A stretch of 26,597 bases of DNA, from NCBI GenBank assembly GCA_964058845.1, contig CAXKVR010000367.1, positions 1-26,597 on the forward strand, given 5' to 3'. Source of the DNA: Carex sylvatica. Lineage: Eukaryota; Streptophyta; Magnoliopsida; Poales; Cyperaceae. Below the pieces are notes generated by a model. It saw only the letters and a program-made list of their open reading frames with translations. It was not told the origin of the DNA and made no database searches. This document shows, piece after piece, positions 1 to 9,969 of this stretch; the first letter of the stretch is position 1; every line of letters starts with the position of its first letter. The position numbers were made by a program, and so were the translations under genes.

Positions 1-468
1 GTGATACATCAAGTAATAGTAAAATTTAAGTTCATTAAATACAAAAAAACTAAAAGAACATATAAAAAAAAAACTACTGCTTCAACATATATAGTAATTT
101 TATGCATGATGTTATGTCGTTACATCAACTGCATTTGTCTTTTTTTTTTTGATAGGCCATTTTTAAGTTCTCAATTATTTTATGGACATAAATATTATTT
201 TTATTTAATTAATGATGCCTTAAGTATTCATATTTTCAGTATATTTCGAATGATTGGTATATTTCGAATGATGAAAAATATTTACAATTATGTAACTAAA
301 AGATATTATTTTCTTCTAATTTACAAGTATATTTTGTGAGTTCGGGGTGCTATGGATAATAATTTTATGATGTTTCTTGCTCCGGATGCATCTGTTTCAA
401 CGTCAGAATGAATAGTAAATTAATACCTTTTGTTATCTCTTGTTCCGGATGCATTTTTTTCGGCGGAG
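1..468. other. AT-rich stretch, no gene seen
   Basis: No reading frame here resembles a known protein. Two small direct duplications are visible: a 16-bp unit (GTATATTTCGAATGAT) at 239-254 and 257-272, and TCCGGATGCAT at 381-391 and 444-454. The sequence around 338-355 (GGGGTGCTATGG) slightly resembles the outer end of the palindromic MITE at 3027, but no matching second arm was found. Confidence 0.5.
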
Positions 469-795
469 ATTTTTATTAATATCCTAAAAAAAAGTTTTTA
501 CAAATATGCCCCCGAGTTTTTTTTTTTTTTAAATGCTCTAACCGTTCGGGGCAGGGGCGATCCACTAGAGACCCAACCACTCATAGGTCGGACAATTCTA
601 AATTTTTTTTTTGTAGATATTAATATTTTCATTTAAATAATTTTGTGAAGTTTTAGTTTTCTACTTTTCTTGTTTAGGATGTATGCCAAAAAATAAGATA
701 TTTGATATATTTATGGGTGAGATGTCGTAACTCTTTATAACTTTAATTTGATTTGTCAGTTGAATATCACGAGTCTAAATATAACACTAATCAAG
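469..795 (+). repeat. dispersed repeat, copy A
   Basis: This segment is a diverged copy of 8881-9235 in the same orientation. The two begin with ATTTTTATTAATA and end near ATAACACTAAT. The right part, from the T-run to the end, matches closely by eye, including CCAAAAAATAAGA, TTTGATATATTTATG and TTTGTCAGTTGAATATCAC. The GC-rich middle (540-600 here, 8955-9045 in copy B) is much more diverged. No terminal inverted repeats or coding capacity are evident, so the element class is unknown. Confidence 0.75.
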
Positions 796-1590
796 TCCAA
801 AGAGATGACTAGATCAGCCCAGCTCTTTAATTGCTTGCTACATAATATAGAATTTGGAGCGGAGCGGAGAGAAGAGAAGAGAAAGACAAACACTGTTTAA
901 TATAAAAATACAATCCGGGGCTTAGAATTGATTTTAACTAAATTAATGCAATTTAACAGCTGAGAATAAGACTGGATTAAATGTTCTAAAATTCAAAATG
1001 AAACTTGTTGAGCTCTACTGCAAGGCATATCACATACACAGTTATTTTGACTCCTTGCATATCACATACACAGTTATTTTGACTCTACTGCTCATGCCCT
1101 GTATGAATTAAAAATAGCTCTGTCAAAATGTGTAACACAGCAATGTGTTCATAATAAATTGTGAATACATAGGCCATGCCCTGTATGAATTCAGATTTAT
1201 TTCCTAGCTCTCTGAAAGCATGAATTGAGCATAACTTGTAAACATATGCGCTCACAAATTAAGCATGCATCAAATTGTCAATAAATTTATGTCGAAATAT
1301 CATTGTTAAAGAATTTAAACTATAAATAAGATTAAAAGAAAATGGAGCATAACAGTTAAGTGTTAATTATGTCCTTGGATAGTTATATATATATATATAT
1401 ATAAATCTATTTAGCATTGCACTTCTCATCATTTTAAAGCCTTTAACGTACGACATCATTGAGAATCTGAAAATTAAGTTGTATAAATTTGGTGCATGAT
1501 ACAATGACTAATGGATGGTTTGCTCCAATTAAAAACAATAGTGGGCCGATATTTACAAAACAACTTTTATTCTTTTTAAAATCTATATTT
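796..1590. other. AT-rich stretch with small duplications, no gene seen
   Basis: No gene is supported. Besides the 1025-1085 tandem repeat, the 17-mer CATGCCCTGTATGAATT occurs at 1093-1109 and 1175-1191. A (TA)n microsatellite lies at about 1385-1402. Confidence 0.5.
1025..1085 (+). repeat. two-copy tandem repeat, period 32
   Basis: A 29-bp unit starting GCATATCACATACACAG and ending TTTTGACTC occurs exactly at 1025-1053 and 1057-1085, separated by 3 bp. The perfect match suggests a recent local duplication. Confidence 0.9.
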
Positions 1591-1659
1591 TGGCCATTGC
1601 AGGAATCGAACCGTAGTTATGAAATTCAGCGCCATACCATCTTTCCACTACGCCAACTC
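1591..1659 (-). mobile_element. tRNA-like relic with pol III A and B boxes (possible SINE head)
   Basis: On the minus strand an A box TGGCGTAGTGG (1645-1655) is followed 32 nt later by a B box GGTTCGATTCC (1602-1612). Both fit the eukaryotic internal pol III promoter consensus and tRNA-like spacing, and the unit ends GGCCA. The acceptor, anticodon and T stems do not pair (only two T-stem pairs survive), so this is not a functional tRNA. A tRNA-derived SINE 5' end or a decayed tRNA pseudogene are the likely explanations. I could not find a poly(A) or T tail or a target duplication that would confirm a SINE. Confidence 0.5.
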
Positions 1660-3026
1660 ATTATTTTTGATGCATAAATCATTCTTTTTGTATGAATATA
1701 GTATCTTTTGATATATCATATATACTTCACTTATTGTACACATATTTAATATTTATACAAATAAACCCTAAACCCTAAACCTGTATCCATGCTACCACCT
1801 TTTTTCAACTCCCTAGGCTCCAATTAAAATTACTATAAATAACAATCAATTGAATGGATATATATATAAGGATTAATTGTCGGTCCACACCACAGTATCT
1901 ACACAAAGTTTTGGGATAACTTTTTCATTATAATATTGCAGCACTTTATATAAATTACCAACTAACAAAAATTTATAGTTTGCTACACTAATTTAGTAAA
2001 ATATAGATATAGATATAGAAGGGAAAGTAGACTAAAACTAAAACTATGCAGGCGATCGATGCGATAGCGAGAGAGAGAGAGATGAGAAATGCACGACAAG
2101 ATGAGAAAACAAAAAAAATTCATTGTCATGTGACCTTTTGTGTAGGTTTTATATAACTCAAGGATCCCACATAACAGCTCAATTTCATGTATTCTTCATT
2201 TAATGCTCCAATTTTTTTATTATTCGGTCATTATTGATTTTTTGCGATCACTTGTTAATTGCTCTTGGACATATTTATTTTCTGGCTTTTTAGTTGGAAA
2301 ACTTTGACAACCTTAAATATATTTTTTTTAAATCCAATAAGTAAGACGTGAAATAAATTTTATACATGTCATCCATAAAAAAATAAAAAACTTGTGCAAA
2401 TTTATCGTTAATCAAATGACATAACATTCGCACCGTTTCTTATTTAACAATATCGACTAATCTATTAAAAAGAGCAATTGATTTTAATTACCCATAACAT
2501 GATAAAAATAAATATTTATTTTGTTTAAATTACTAGCTATTAGTTTGTAGAATCTTTATAGTTTCCACATATATACTGTGATTTTTGTTATGTTTATCCG
2601 TGTTTTTTTTTAATGAACATAACTTGATTATTTATAGGAAAAGCAGTATGATGATACTTGTTGAGAAGTTGTCACGTAATTATTACTATTTTAGACAAAT
2701 ATGATGATTACTGCTTATGCACAACACAATCACCTCTGACTCTGAGAACATTAGTAATAGTAGCTACCCTTACTTATCTAATAACGGAGTAAGGAGAGTT
2801 GACTGTTTAGTGGTTTGAAAACTGAGACTGAGAGAGGTGATGGGAAGGAAAAATAAGAGAGAGAGAGAGGAAGCATATGTTTTTTTTTTTTTATCAATTA
2901 ATGTGTAGTTTGGGGTGGTTACACGTATGTGTCTCTTATACATGATGACTGGTACAGGTACTCAAAGAGTGGTACAGAGTTTGTGAGGTCTTCTATATAT
3001 TTTTTATTTTCATGTTGTATAAAAAA
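1660..3026. other. AT-rich non-coding stretch with simple repeats
   Basis: No gene was recognised. It contains the telomere-type motif at 1762-1781, (GATATA)n at about 2002-2019, GA-rich microsatellites near 2069-2082 and 2850-2867, and a T-run at about 2880-2892. The GA tracts could sit in a former promoter or 5' leader, but no open frame follows them. Confidence 0.45.
1762..1781 (-). repeat. interstitial telomere-type motif (CCCTAAA)n
   Basis: About 2.7 units of the plant telomere heptamer are seen as TAAACCCTAAACCCTAAACC. Such short interstitial tracts, or telo-boxes, are common in plant promoters and at repair junctions. The tract is far too short to be a chromosome end. Confidence 0.85.
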
Positions 3027-3440
3027 GAGTAAGGCTACGGTGCTATGGGTTGCATAAAGGACTACGGTGCTACGATTCAATATTTGATTTTTTAAAATTC
3101 TAACGGATGATCCTAACAGTTCATCTTGCTCTCCATATTAATATGTATTTGAAAACCAAATTTTATATTTTTTAGAAATTTTTTACTATTTTTTTAGATA
3201 GATAGAAAATCAAATATCTTAATGGTACATAATTTTTTAGATTAAGTGATTTTCTACCTATCTAAAAAACTAGTAAAAAAATTTCAAAAAAATATAAAAT
3301 TTGATCTCCAAACACATTAATATGAAGAACAAGATGAACGGTTCGGATCGACTGTTAGAATTTTGAAAATTCAAATATTGAGACATAGCACCGTAGCCCT
3401 CTATGCAACCCATAGCACCGTAGCCTTACTCTATAATAAA
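3018..3440. mobile_element. palindromic MITE 1 (Mutator-like), element 3027-3431
   Basis: The element is almost one long inverted repeat. The left arm (3027 to about 3222) pairs with the right arm (about 3241-3431) around a short loop. The outer 30 bp of the two arms match perfectly and begin GAGTAAGGCTACGGTGCTA. It is flanked by TATAAAAAA (3018-3026) and TATAATAAA (3432-3440), a 9-bp direct repeat with one mismatch, the length typical of Mutator-like elements. It has no coding capacity and is about 405 bp long. A transcript would fold into a long hairpin. Related ends occur at 8209 and 15123, and a fragment of its arm at 16711-16750. Confidence 0.88.
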
Positions 3441-3870
3441 ACAAAGTGACAAAACAAATTCAAATGAGATGCAAATCCAATTCCCGTCAACATCCAGATG
3501 TGTGTTTCATGCAATCTAAGTCCCTGTCAGTTTCTATGTAATTTTACAAGTTAGTCCTTGCTTTTTTGTTTTAATCATATATATGTATGTATATGCATTA
3601 ATCTCATGTCTCACAATGGCTCACAAGTCACAACATGAAATCAAGTTCATTTGACCAGTATTAATATTCATTGCCATGCATGTCAGATTTCTGAGATGAT
3701 GTCATTTGGCATAGGTGACCTTGTATTTATTATTTTTTATATTAATGAGCAAGTATAATTACAAGAATGAAGAATCAAACATTGAATCATTTTTATAGAG
3801 AATATATCATGAGATGTTCATGCTGGTCATGATGTTGTGAAATCAATACAAATTTCACAGTTTATGCAAT
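3441..3870. other. AT-rich stretch, no gene seen
   Basis: This lies beyond the truncated 3' end of the transporter pseudogene. The missing C-terminal coding sequence of that gene is not found here. No other feature was recognised. Confidence 0.45.
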
Positions 3871-5430
3871 TTAACTTGACAAAAAAAGCATAATAATAAT
3901 CAAGATGTGACTCATTGAGGTTAAATCTGACACGGTCGATAATAAAATGCTACTTAGGAAACTCCCTACACCCAAAGTCGTCATAGCATAAGACGTACCG
4001 AGACTACTCTTCATTCTTTGGGGTGCTTGGTCGTAAAAAAGCTCAAGTTTTGCGACTTTTAGAAAGGCATCGTCAAAACCCATCAGAACAAATTGCGGCA
4101 AAAGAATGAAAATGGTTAATGGTACTTTACCGTCACTTTGTGCTACACCATGCTCGCGTGCCACGCAATTGCCATGATGAGAATGTGAATTATTAGACCA
4201 ATGCCCATTCTTTGGAGGAGTGTAATGCCTCTTGAATTTTTGGGTGAACTTTCGGGTGACGGGTACAAAGATGCAGTCGTACAAAACAACCGAGACAATC
4301 ATTGAGAAGGTGACGAAGCCTTGGAAACTGGCTGCTGGGACCTGGAAGTGGGGCCCGATGTGTCGATTTAGAGTTGTTCCCTGTTTGACGAAAAGAGTGT
4401 TGATTTGAGCAACCATAATGCTTGGCACAAAGGTGATCAAAAGAACTGGAAGCATTTTGAGCATTGTTTTTGTTTCTTCTACTTGAGTTACTGTGCAAAG
4501 GGTCCATGGAGTAACCAGGTCTTGATTTTTTACCGCAGCTTTGTTGAGAAACCTGAATTTTAAATTTAAATGATCAAATTGTAAACGAGTATTCATAAAA
4601 TTAGACTTTTGGAATGAAAATTTGAACTATGTATTTTTAACTTTTAGAGTTCTATTTAGAGATGACAACTAATTTTTCAAACCTTTGAGAAACTAAATCG
4701 ATACCCCACAAAACAAAATTAAAGTTTTCAGAAAATTAGGAATTGGAATGGAAATGTAAACTATTATACTTTTTCAAGTTTTATTTTTGGAGATGATTAT
4801 TTTTTTTTTAAACTTCAAGAAACTAATTTGATACTCCACAAAAAATTGAAATTTTAAATACCTTAGTGTAGTTGTAGATTCCATCAAAAATTGCTTCCTC
4901 TTTTTGTAATCAATTATTTCTAACTCATGCAACTCCTTGGAATCACTAGGTAGCGGAACATGCCATTTTCTAAATGCCGCTATGAGAACCCGTGCCATCT
5001 TGGTAAAAGGCTACCAGATGGTAATTTATGTTGGTAAAGTGGTGTACAGGTCAAAAAAATGATCACAGAAATTGTAAGACCCAGCGTAGGTAACATATAT
5101 CCTAACGTCCATCCAACATTATCTTGAATGTATGTCAGTATAGTATTAGCAAATAATGTACCAAAGAATATACTGAACATCCACCAGTTGAAGAAGAAGA
5201 GTTTCTGGAATCGCTCTTTCGGATCAAACACGTCAAATTGATTGGCACCAATTGTTGAAATGTTGGGTTTGGTGCCACCTGTGCCAATAGCAAGGATGTA
5301 AAGAGAAAGCAAGAAGATGCCGAGTTGATATGGCGAGGCTTTCTGAGTACAGGTGGAGTCGATTGTGTTGGCCCCGCATGCTGATGGTTTCAGTGAAGGT
5401 AAGGATACTGATAGTGTCAGAAGGCATTCC
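3871..5430 (-). pseudogene. NPF5-type (PTR3-like) NRT1/PTR transporter pseudogene
   Basis: The minus strand encodes the middle and late part of an NRT1/PTR family (MFS, proton-coupled nitrate/peptide) transporter. It is closest by eye to the NPF5.2/PTR3 type. Exon 4862-5430 gives LSLYILAIGTGGTKPNIS, FFNWWMFSIFFGTLFANT and VGWTLGYMLPTLGL. Exon 3871-4552 gives CTVTQVEETK, AQINTLFVKQGTTL, VAREHGVAQ and FILLPQFVLMG. The intron is 4553-4861 (GT..AG), and an acceptor precedes 5430. Lesions are: a one-base loss near 5001-5010 after KLPSGS, one extra A near 4236-4241, a loss of roughly ten codons near 4160, an extra Ser codon near 4010, and a deletion near 3920 after VSDLT that removes the segment before SHLDYYYAF. 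The C-terminus is missing, and so are the N-terminal exons with the first helices and the ExxER motif. Family assignment is secure, the exact subgroup less so. It cannot make a working transporter. Confidence 0.9.
4609..4857 (-). repeat. degenerate tandem duplication inside the pseudogene intron
   Basis: About 128 bp at 4609-4736 and 115 bp at 4743-4857 are diverged copies of one unit. Shared landmarks are TTGGAATG.AAAT, GAGATGA, AGAAACTAA.T.GATA and CCCCACAAAA / CTCCACAAAA. It fills most of the 309-bp intron and does not touch the splice sites. Confidence 0.65.
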
Positions 5431-6179
5431 CTGCATATATTAAAATTTCTTATTATTTATAAGGTGTCTCAAATGGACAAATATAAATTCCAGACACAGT
5501 GAAACAAGAATATTGAACTAAGTCAATCAAATTTCTTTGATTTAAGTAAAAAAAAAATTGCTACAAAACATTTGGCTTTTATTAAATAAAAAACATTCAA
5601 TTATATTTCATTTATTTAATCAATTTCGAGTGAATTTGTGAACCAAATTATTGATAATCTAAATTTCTACCCAATTCTAAAAAACGAGTAAGAAGACGTA
5701 GGCTCTGAAATCCAATTGAAGAGAAAGCAAATGGCATATATATCTGCATTATATATTTAGGACTAAGAGGAGTCCCTTATCATGAAAGGAACATACACGT
5801 GCCGATCGACACATACGGCTGTTAGACATGCGGTGTCAAGGTGTGTCTTTGTTGTGTCCAAAAAAATCGACACGTTGAAATTAATATTGGGGCCTCTTTA
5901 CTACACAGGCTTTATACTATATATGGTCTCCAAAGACACATCGTATCACTTTTCGGGAAATAAACAAGGATAGGACAGAGAACTCAATGAACCCCACTTG
6001 ATCTGTCCCCACAAAACTAACTGTTAATCATAAAATATTTATATTATAATTCATCGTGCCGATTTCAAGGAGAAGTTTTAGTAAAATAAGTAAATTGCAA
6101 TTTGCAATGTAATTTTTTTTCAAACTGATGTCACCTTCTCCGTGGACAGGTCAGTTTGGAGTAATCACGAAAAGTGCGA
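5431..6179. other. no gene seen; GACAC/GTGTC cluster
   Basis: The missing 5' exons of the transporter pseudogene would lie here or beyond, but no matching coding sequence is visible. From 5808 to 5939 the pentamer GACAC or its complement GTGTC occurs six times (5808, 5833, 5843, 5854, 5869, 5935). This could be a subterminal repeat cluster of a decayed DNA transposon, but no termini were found. Confidence 0.4.
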
Positions 6180-6365
6180 AATAAATCTGCTACGATCCTA
6201 AGGGATTGTAGGATCCTACGATTCTAAATTCAATCTTTCATTTTTTTTTTAGTTTCACAAATCTCTATAGAAGTTGTTTTATATGCACGAATCTCAAAAC
6301 AAATAAAAAGTTGGATTTAGAATCATAGGACCCTACAATCCCTTTAGGATCGTAGCAGATTTATT
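6180..6365. mobile_element. short inverted-repeat MITE
   Basis: Terminal inverted repeats of roughly 57 bp face each other. The left begins AATAAATCTGCTACGATCCT (6180) and the right is its near-exact complement ending at 6365, with one indel and a few substitutions. The centre is a 70-bp AT-rich spacer. There is no coding capacity. The target duplication is not clear, so the superfamily is unassigned. Confidence 0.8.
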
Positions 6366-6625
6366 ATTCCTTTTATAATGAACTGCAGCCTGCAGGATGC
6401 ATGATTGCGTGCAAATTTGGTTTCCTATCCTCTCCGGTTCATGAAAGCCTAGGCTCCTAGCTATTAAGCAAAAGCAATCAAAGGAAACTAAGAACATTGG
6501 AGGTTTATTTAATTGTTCTTGATTTTGTATTGGTAAAGTCTTTTTTACATAGGATTTACAACTATTTGCTTATTCTACATTTTATATTTGGATTGAATCA
6601 CCATCTATTTATGTTATCTACTCAG
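6366..6625. other. intergenic, no gene seen
   Basis: No recognisable coding sequence. A 25-bp imperfect repeat (CTTGATtTTGTATTgGTAAAG) lies at about 6517-6538 and again at about 6688-6709, flanking the possible exon at 6626. Confidence 0.4.
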
Positions 6626-6954
6626 GATTTTAAGAGAATGAAAGAAGCTCCTGTGAGCAAAAACAAAGAAAATAGGTATGTTTGTGCTTGATATTGTATT
6701 AGTAAAGCTTGTGGTTCCATGTCTTTGCTCATCAGGTATTTCGTTTGATGAGTCTTTTGTTTAATTATTTATTTCCTGTCTCTTATTTTTTTTTTTTGTT
6801 GAAGAGAAGGAATTGAAGGAACAAAAACTGTAGGATGCCAAGAAACCAAAAGAGGCTGAGAAAGCAAGCAGAAAAGATGATAAAAAGGTTGTCACCAGAC
6901 AAAATGGAAAAAGCAAGGAGACCAAAAACAAAGGAGTAACTGCACCATCCCGTT
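6626..6954 (+). pseudogene. possible two-exon relic encoding a Lys/Glu-rich tail
   Basis: I do not recognise the gene. A 50-bp stretch (6626-6675) reads DFKRMKEAPVSKNKEN and is bounded by a plausible acceptor (TATCTACTCAG) and donor (GGTATGT, just after). About 120 bp later, a second stretch (about 6801-6954) reads VEEKELKEQKL, a TAG stop, then DAKKPKEAEKASRKDDKK and a final TAA after APSR. The charge bias (alternating Lys, Glu, Asp) is unlike the surrounding AT-rich DNA and suggests a former disordered protein tail. The internal stop and the poor phase match across the splice argue that it is broken. Chance is a real alternative. Confidence 0.3.
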
Positions 6955-6984
6955 AAAAATATAGTCTCCATCGGAACAACACTT

Positions 6985-7240
6985 CTAGGGCTGCTAATGA
7001 GTCGAGCCGGCTCAACATTTCATAACGAGTCGGATTCGGAACTGAAAAAAGTCCAAACTCGACTTGGTTCAATTTTAAAAGAAAAAGCTCGACTCGGCTC
7101 GGCTCATGTAAACACTTAGCTCGGCTCGCGAGCCGGCTCGTATTTTTAAACTATTAACTAAATTTAATTTGTCAAATCATTGATTCGTTCTCTTCAGTAT
7201 AATAGTAAACTGCTCGCGAACTGGCTCATTTAAAAAATTT
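6985..7240 (+). mobile_element. decayed hAT-like end with GGCTCG subterminal repeats
   Basis: The segment opens with TAGGGCTGCTAATGAG, a hAT-type terminus pattern, and then carries many copies of GAGCCGGCTCG, GGCTCGGCTC and GCTCGACTCGG in both orientations to about 7135, with a last weak copy near 7215. Clustered short subterminal repeats are typical of plant hAT elements. No matching opposite terminus was seen, so it appears truncated. Confidence 0.5.
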
Positions 7241-8208
7241 AGAGACAAACTTAACTCTTGAGTTCGTTGCTGCAATGATCTTTTTCTAAATGAATTTGCT
7301 ATACAAACTATTCGAATATGTAATTAAACAATTTACTATTCCGAATATGAAATTTCTATGTTAATTTGCTTTCTTCATTCCTGCATAACTCAAATATGAA
7401 GCAATCCTTAAATCTCTTTTACCATCCAGTCAAGAAAGAAGATACGTCAGAAAAGCAAACTATTTCAATTAGAATCGACAGAAGAACAATTGAAGAACAA
7501 AATAACCATAAAAAAAGTTGCCCAGCAAAAAACACAAAATATGGTACTTATTCAACAATATGCGCTAGCTAGCAAGCCTTAATTTGACCCTTCTTAAAAA
7601 TAAAAAATAAAATAACCATTAAAAAATGTGGCTTGTGTGCTGTATAAATCAACAACTATGTGAAAATATATATCCCAATTTAATCTTCCTCCAATTCTTT
7701 TTCTCTTTCACAATCCCCTTCTATTATTTATGGCTCTGATTAGAGACAATTTTTTTTGTAAGAACTGAAATGATTTTAATATTTATAAAAATGAATTGAA
7801 AATCCGAGAATCCGAATCAATTCATCATTTGACTCCTTTTAAGATTCGGCTTAAAATGGGACAATGCATTTTGATATATTTTTTTATTTTGTTTTGACGG
7901 AGTTTCCGATCACGCCTTTTAACATTGGACTTAAAATTGACTAATTTTGTCAAAACATGGATATATAGCACTTGAACACTTGGTTTCAATTTAAGATCAA
8001 TTTGACAATGCCAGAAATAGGCCCGATATGATAGGATCAGATTCAGACTTCTTTGAGCTAAACGATCAGATGTTTATTTTCACCAAAAAATGAAAGAAGA
8101 AAATGTTTTACCAATTTTGCGAATAAATCAAGGCTTGTAATCCATGTATTTCGTATAGCTAAAAAGAGGCTTGTATTCCAGGATAAAGATACTGACATAT
8201 ATATATAT
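7241..8208. other. AT-rich stretch, no gene seen
   Basis: No protein family was recognised. A degenerate duplication (CCTTTTAAGATTCGGCTTAAAA near 7846 and CCTTTTAACATTGGACTTAAAA near 7914) lies 68 bp apart. A (TA)n tract at about 8197-8208 hosts the next MITE. Confidence 0.45.
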
Positions 8209-8608
8209 GAGTAACGCTAGGGTGTGACATGCTCACCAAAAAAGTTTGGTGAGTATAACTCCAAATGTATATCGGATCGACGTCAAATGTCGAATCCAAA
8301 TCGTTGAAATTCATGTACTTCATGACTGATGCATATACATGCAAAATTTTAAAAGTTTCGAGTTTATTTGCTACACGGTCAAGTGGTCAAAGAAATGAAC
8401 ATTTTATAAGTTAATTTATAAGTTATTTTATATATTCAATTTTTATTATTTCTTTGACCACTTGACTGTGTAGCAAATAAATTTGAAACTTTTAAAATTT
8501 TGCATATATATGCATCACTCATGAAGTACATGGATATACATTTGAAGTTATGCTCACCAAATTTTTTTAGTAAGCATGTCACACCCTAGCTTTACACTGT
8601 ATATATAT
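8200..8608. mobile_element. palindromic MITE 2 (Mutator-like), element 8209-8599
   Basis: Two long arms (8209 to about 8396 and about 8448-8599) are inverted copies. They share CTAGGGTGTGACATGCT, the TTTGGTGAG segment, ACTTCATGA.TGATGCATAT and TTTGACCACTTGAC with its complement. The left arm keeps about 40 bp (around 8270-8310) that the right arm has lost. The outer end GAGTAACGCTAGGGTG resembles MITE 1. TATATATAT flanks both sides (8200-8208 and 8600-8608), a perfect 9-bp duplication, although the insertion into a (TA)n tract weakens that evidence. Confidence 0.85.
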
Positions 8609-8880
8609 AACTAGTTTAAATAAAGGCAAATGAAAAAGTACATGACGAGTGTGTTGCATCAAGTCAAACCTGTCAATATCTTTACACCTAGCGTAGGTGG
8701 AAAAAATAATATCAAGCACACAAAGGACAGAAATAAAGTGAGATGTTATAAATTCATAAGAAATCAAAAGCAAAAAGGGAATTACAAAAAATGATGAAGA
8801 AGGAATCAAGGAAGTTTAATAACTTTTCACTTTGATGTATATGTTTTTATCATGAATATAAGAACTAATTGAACTCGGTC

Positions 8881-9235
8881 ATTTTTATTAATACCCTTAA
8901 AAAAAATTTTAAAAATGTTATCGCATTAGGTATTTTTTAAAATTGTCCCAACTGTCAGGTTCACGGGCTGCCCAATTTCCATAGCAGACTGCCCGGGCCA
9001 AGGGTAGTCCACTAGGGACTAGATCGCCTGGGATCCGAGCGGTCCTCTTTTTTTTTTTTTTTTAAAGATCTTAATATTTTTTATTTAAATAATTTTGTGA
9101 AGAATTTTTTTTCTTGTTTAGAGTGTGCCAAAAAATAAGACATTTGATATATTTATGAAGTGATGTCGTAATTCTTTATAACTTTGATTTAATTTGTCAG
9201 TTGAATATCACAAGTCTAAAAATAACACTAATTAA
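8881..9235 (+). repeat. dispersed repeat, copy B
   Basis: This is the partner of 469-795 in the same orientation. The GC-rich core (about 8955-9045), which contains CTGCCCGGGCC and is followed by a long T-run, differs most from copy A. The region after 9070 is well conserved, ending at ATAACACTAATTAAG. The nature of the element is unknown. Confidence 0.75.
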
Positions 9236-9599
9236 GGACTTGACCTTGATTCTAAAAAAATTATTTTATTCAAATATACACAATAAAATATAGTTAGATT
9301 GCCTCAATGATATACATAGCCCATATGACCGCATTTGCGTTGCTTGCAGAAAACAAAGTAATTAATGTATTTATGTCCTTTTTTTCTGGGTTTGTTTGCA
9401 CTTTAGAAAGATCCATACGTATTTACTTTATTAATTTGTCAATATCTTGTATGATAACTTGTAGATATATTACAACCTTTACCACTTTTCTAGCAAATCT
9501 TTTTCATTGTATGTTGGTGACAAAAAAGAGCAAGAATATAAATTTTCAGTGCATTGATCGGCTGCTCATCTTGGGTACTGAAGTTCATTCATCTTGGAT
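9236..9599. other. AT-rich stretch, no gene seen
   Basis: A 101-codon open frame crosses 9307-9612 on the plus strand, but its product has no motif I recognise and its composition matches the surrounding DNA. I do not call it a gene. Confidence 0.4.
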
Positions 9600-9964
9600 A
9601 CATTTTGAGTAAATTTTCTCTAATGAGAAACAGATAGGTATTCTTCGGTAAAATATTGAAGTGCATCTTTCTAGGATACAGCACGTTTCATTTTATTTTT
9701 TTTGCTTTTCTATTTCTATGCATAAAAATGATGATATACAATTTTTTTTTGAAAAAAATATTATCATAAGAACCCAATTAATTAATATGAGATTTTCTAT
9801 TTTAAATAATGGATCCACGATAATAGGATAGCCAAAATATTGGTGGAGCAGAAGGAGTCTTATGGACATCATATCATATCAATTCTAATTTATAATTTTA
9901 ATATTTGTACGAATCTCGATGTAAATAAAACGATTCAGTACGACATTTTGAGTAAATTTTCTCT
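9600..9964. repeat. 321-bp segment flanked by a 22-bp direct repeat
   Basis: ACATTTTGAGTAAATTTTCTCT (22 bp; core CATTTTGAGTAAATTTT) occurs exactly at 9600-9621 and 9943-9964. The enclosed 9622-9942 has no coding sequence, no inverted ends and no clear poly(A). A long exact flanking repeat could be a target duplication from a retroposed insert, or a duplication from repair. Confidence 0.6.
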
Positions 9965-9969
9965 TTTCA

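Noticed and set aside
1..339. 112-codon frame at the left edge
   Set aside because: Rich in Lys, Tyr, Ile and Phe as expected from AT-rich non-coding DNA, with no family resemblance.
338..355. Possible fourth GAGT...GGTGCTATGG MITE terminus
   Set aside because: Only about 12 bp resemble MITE 1 and no inverted partner arm is present nearby.
1591..1659. Functional tRNA gene
   Set aside because: Acceptor, anticodon and T stems do not pair, only the internal promoter boxes are preserved.
5431..6179. Upstream exons of the NPF transporter
   Set aside because: No sequence encoding the first helices or the ExxER motif could be found in any frame by eye.
9307..9612. 101-codon plus-strand frame
   Set aside because: Composition follows the local AT-rich DNA, with no recognised motif or splice context.
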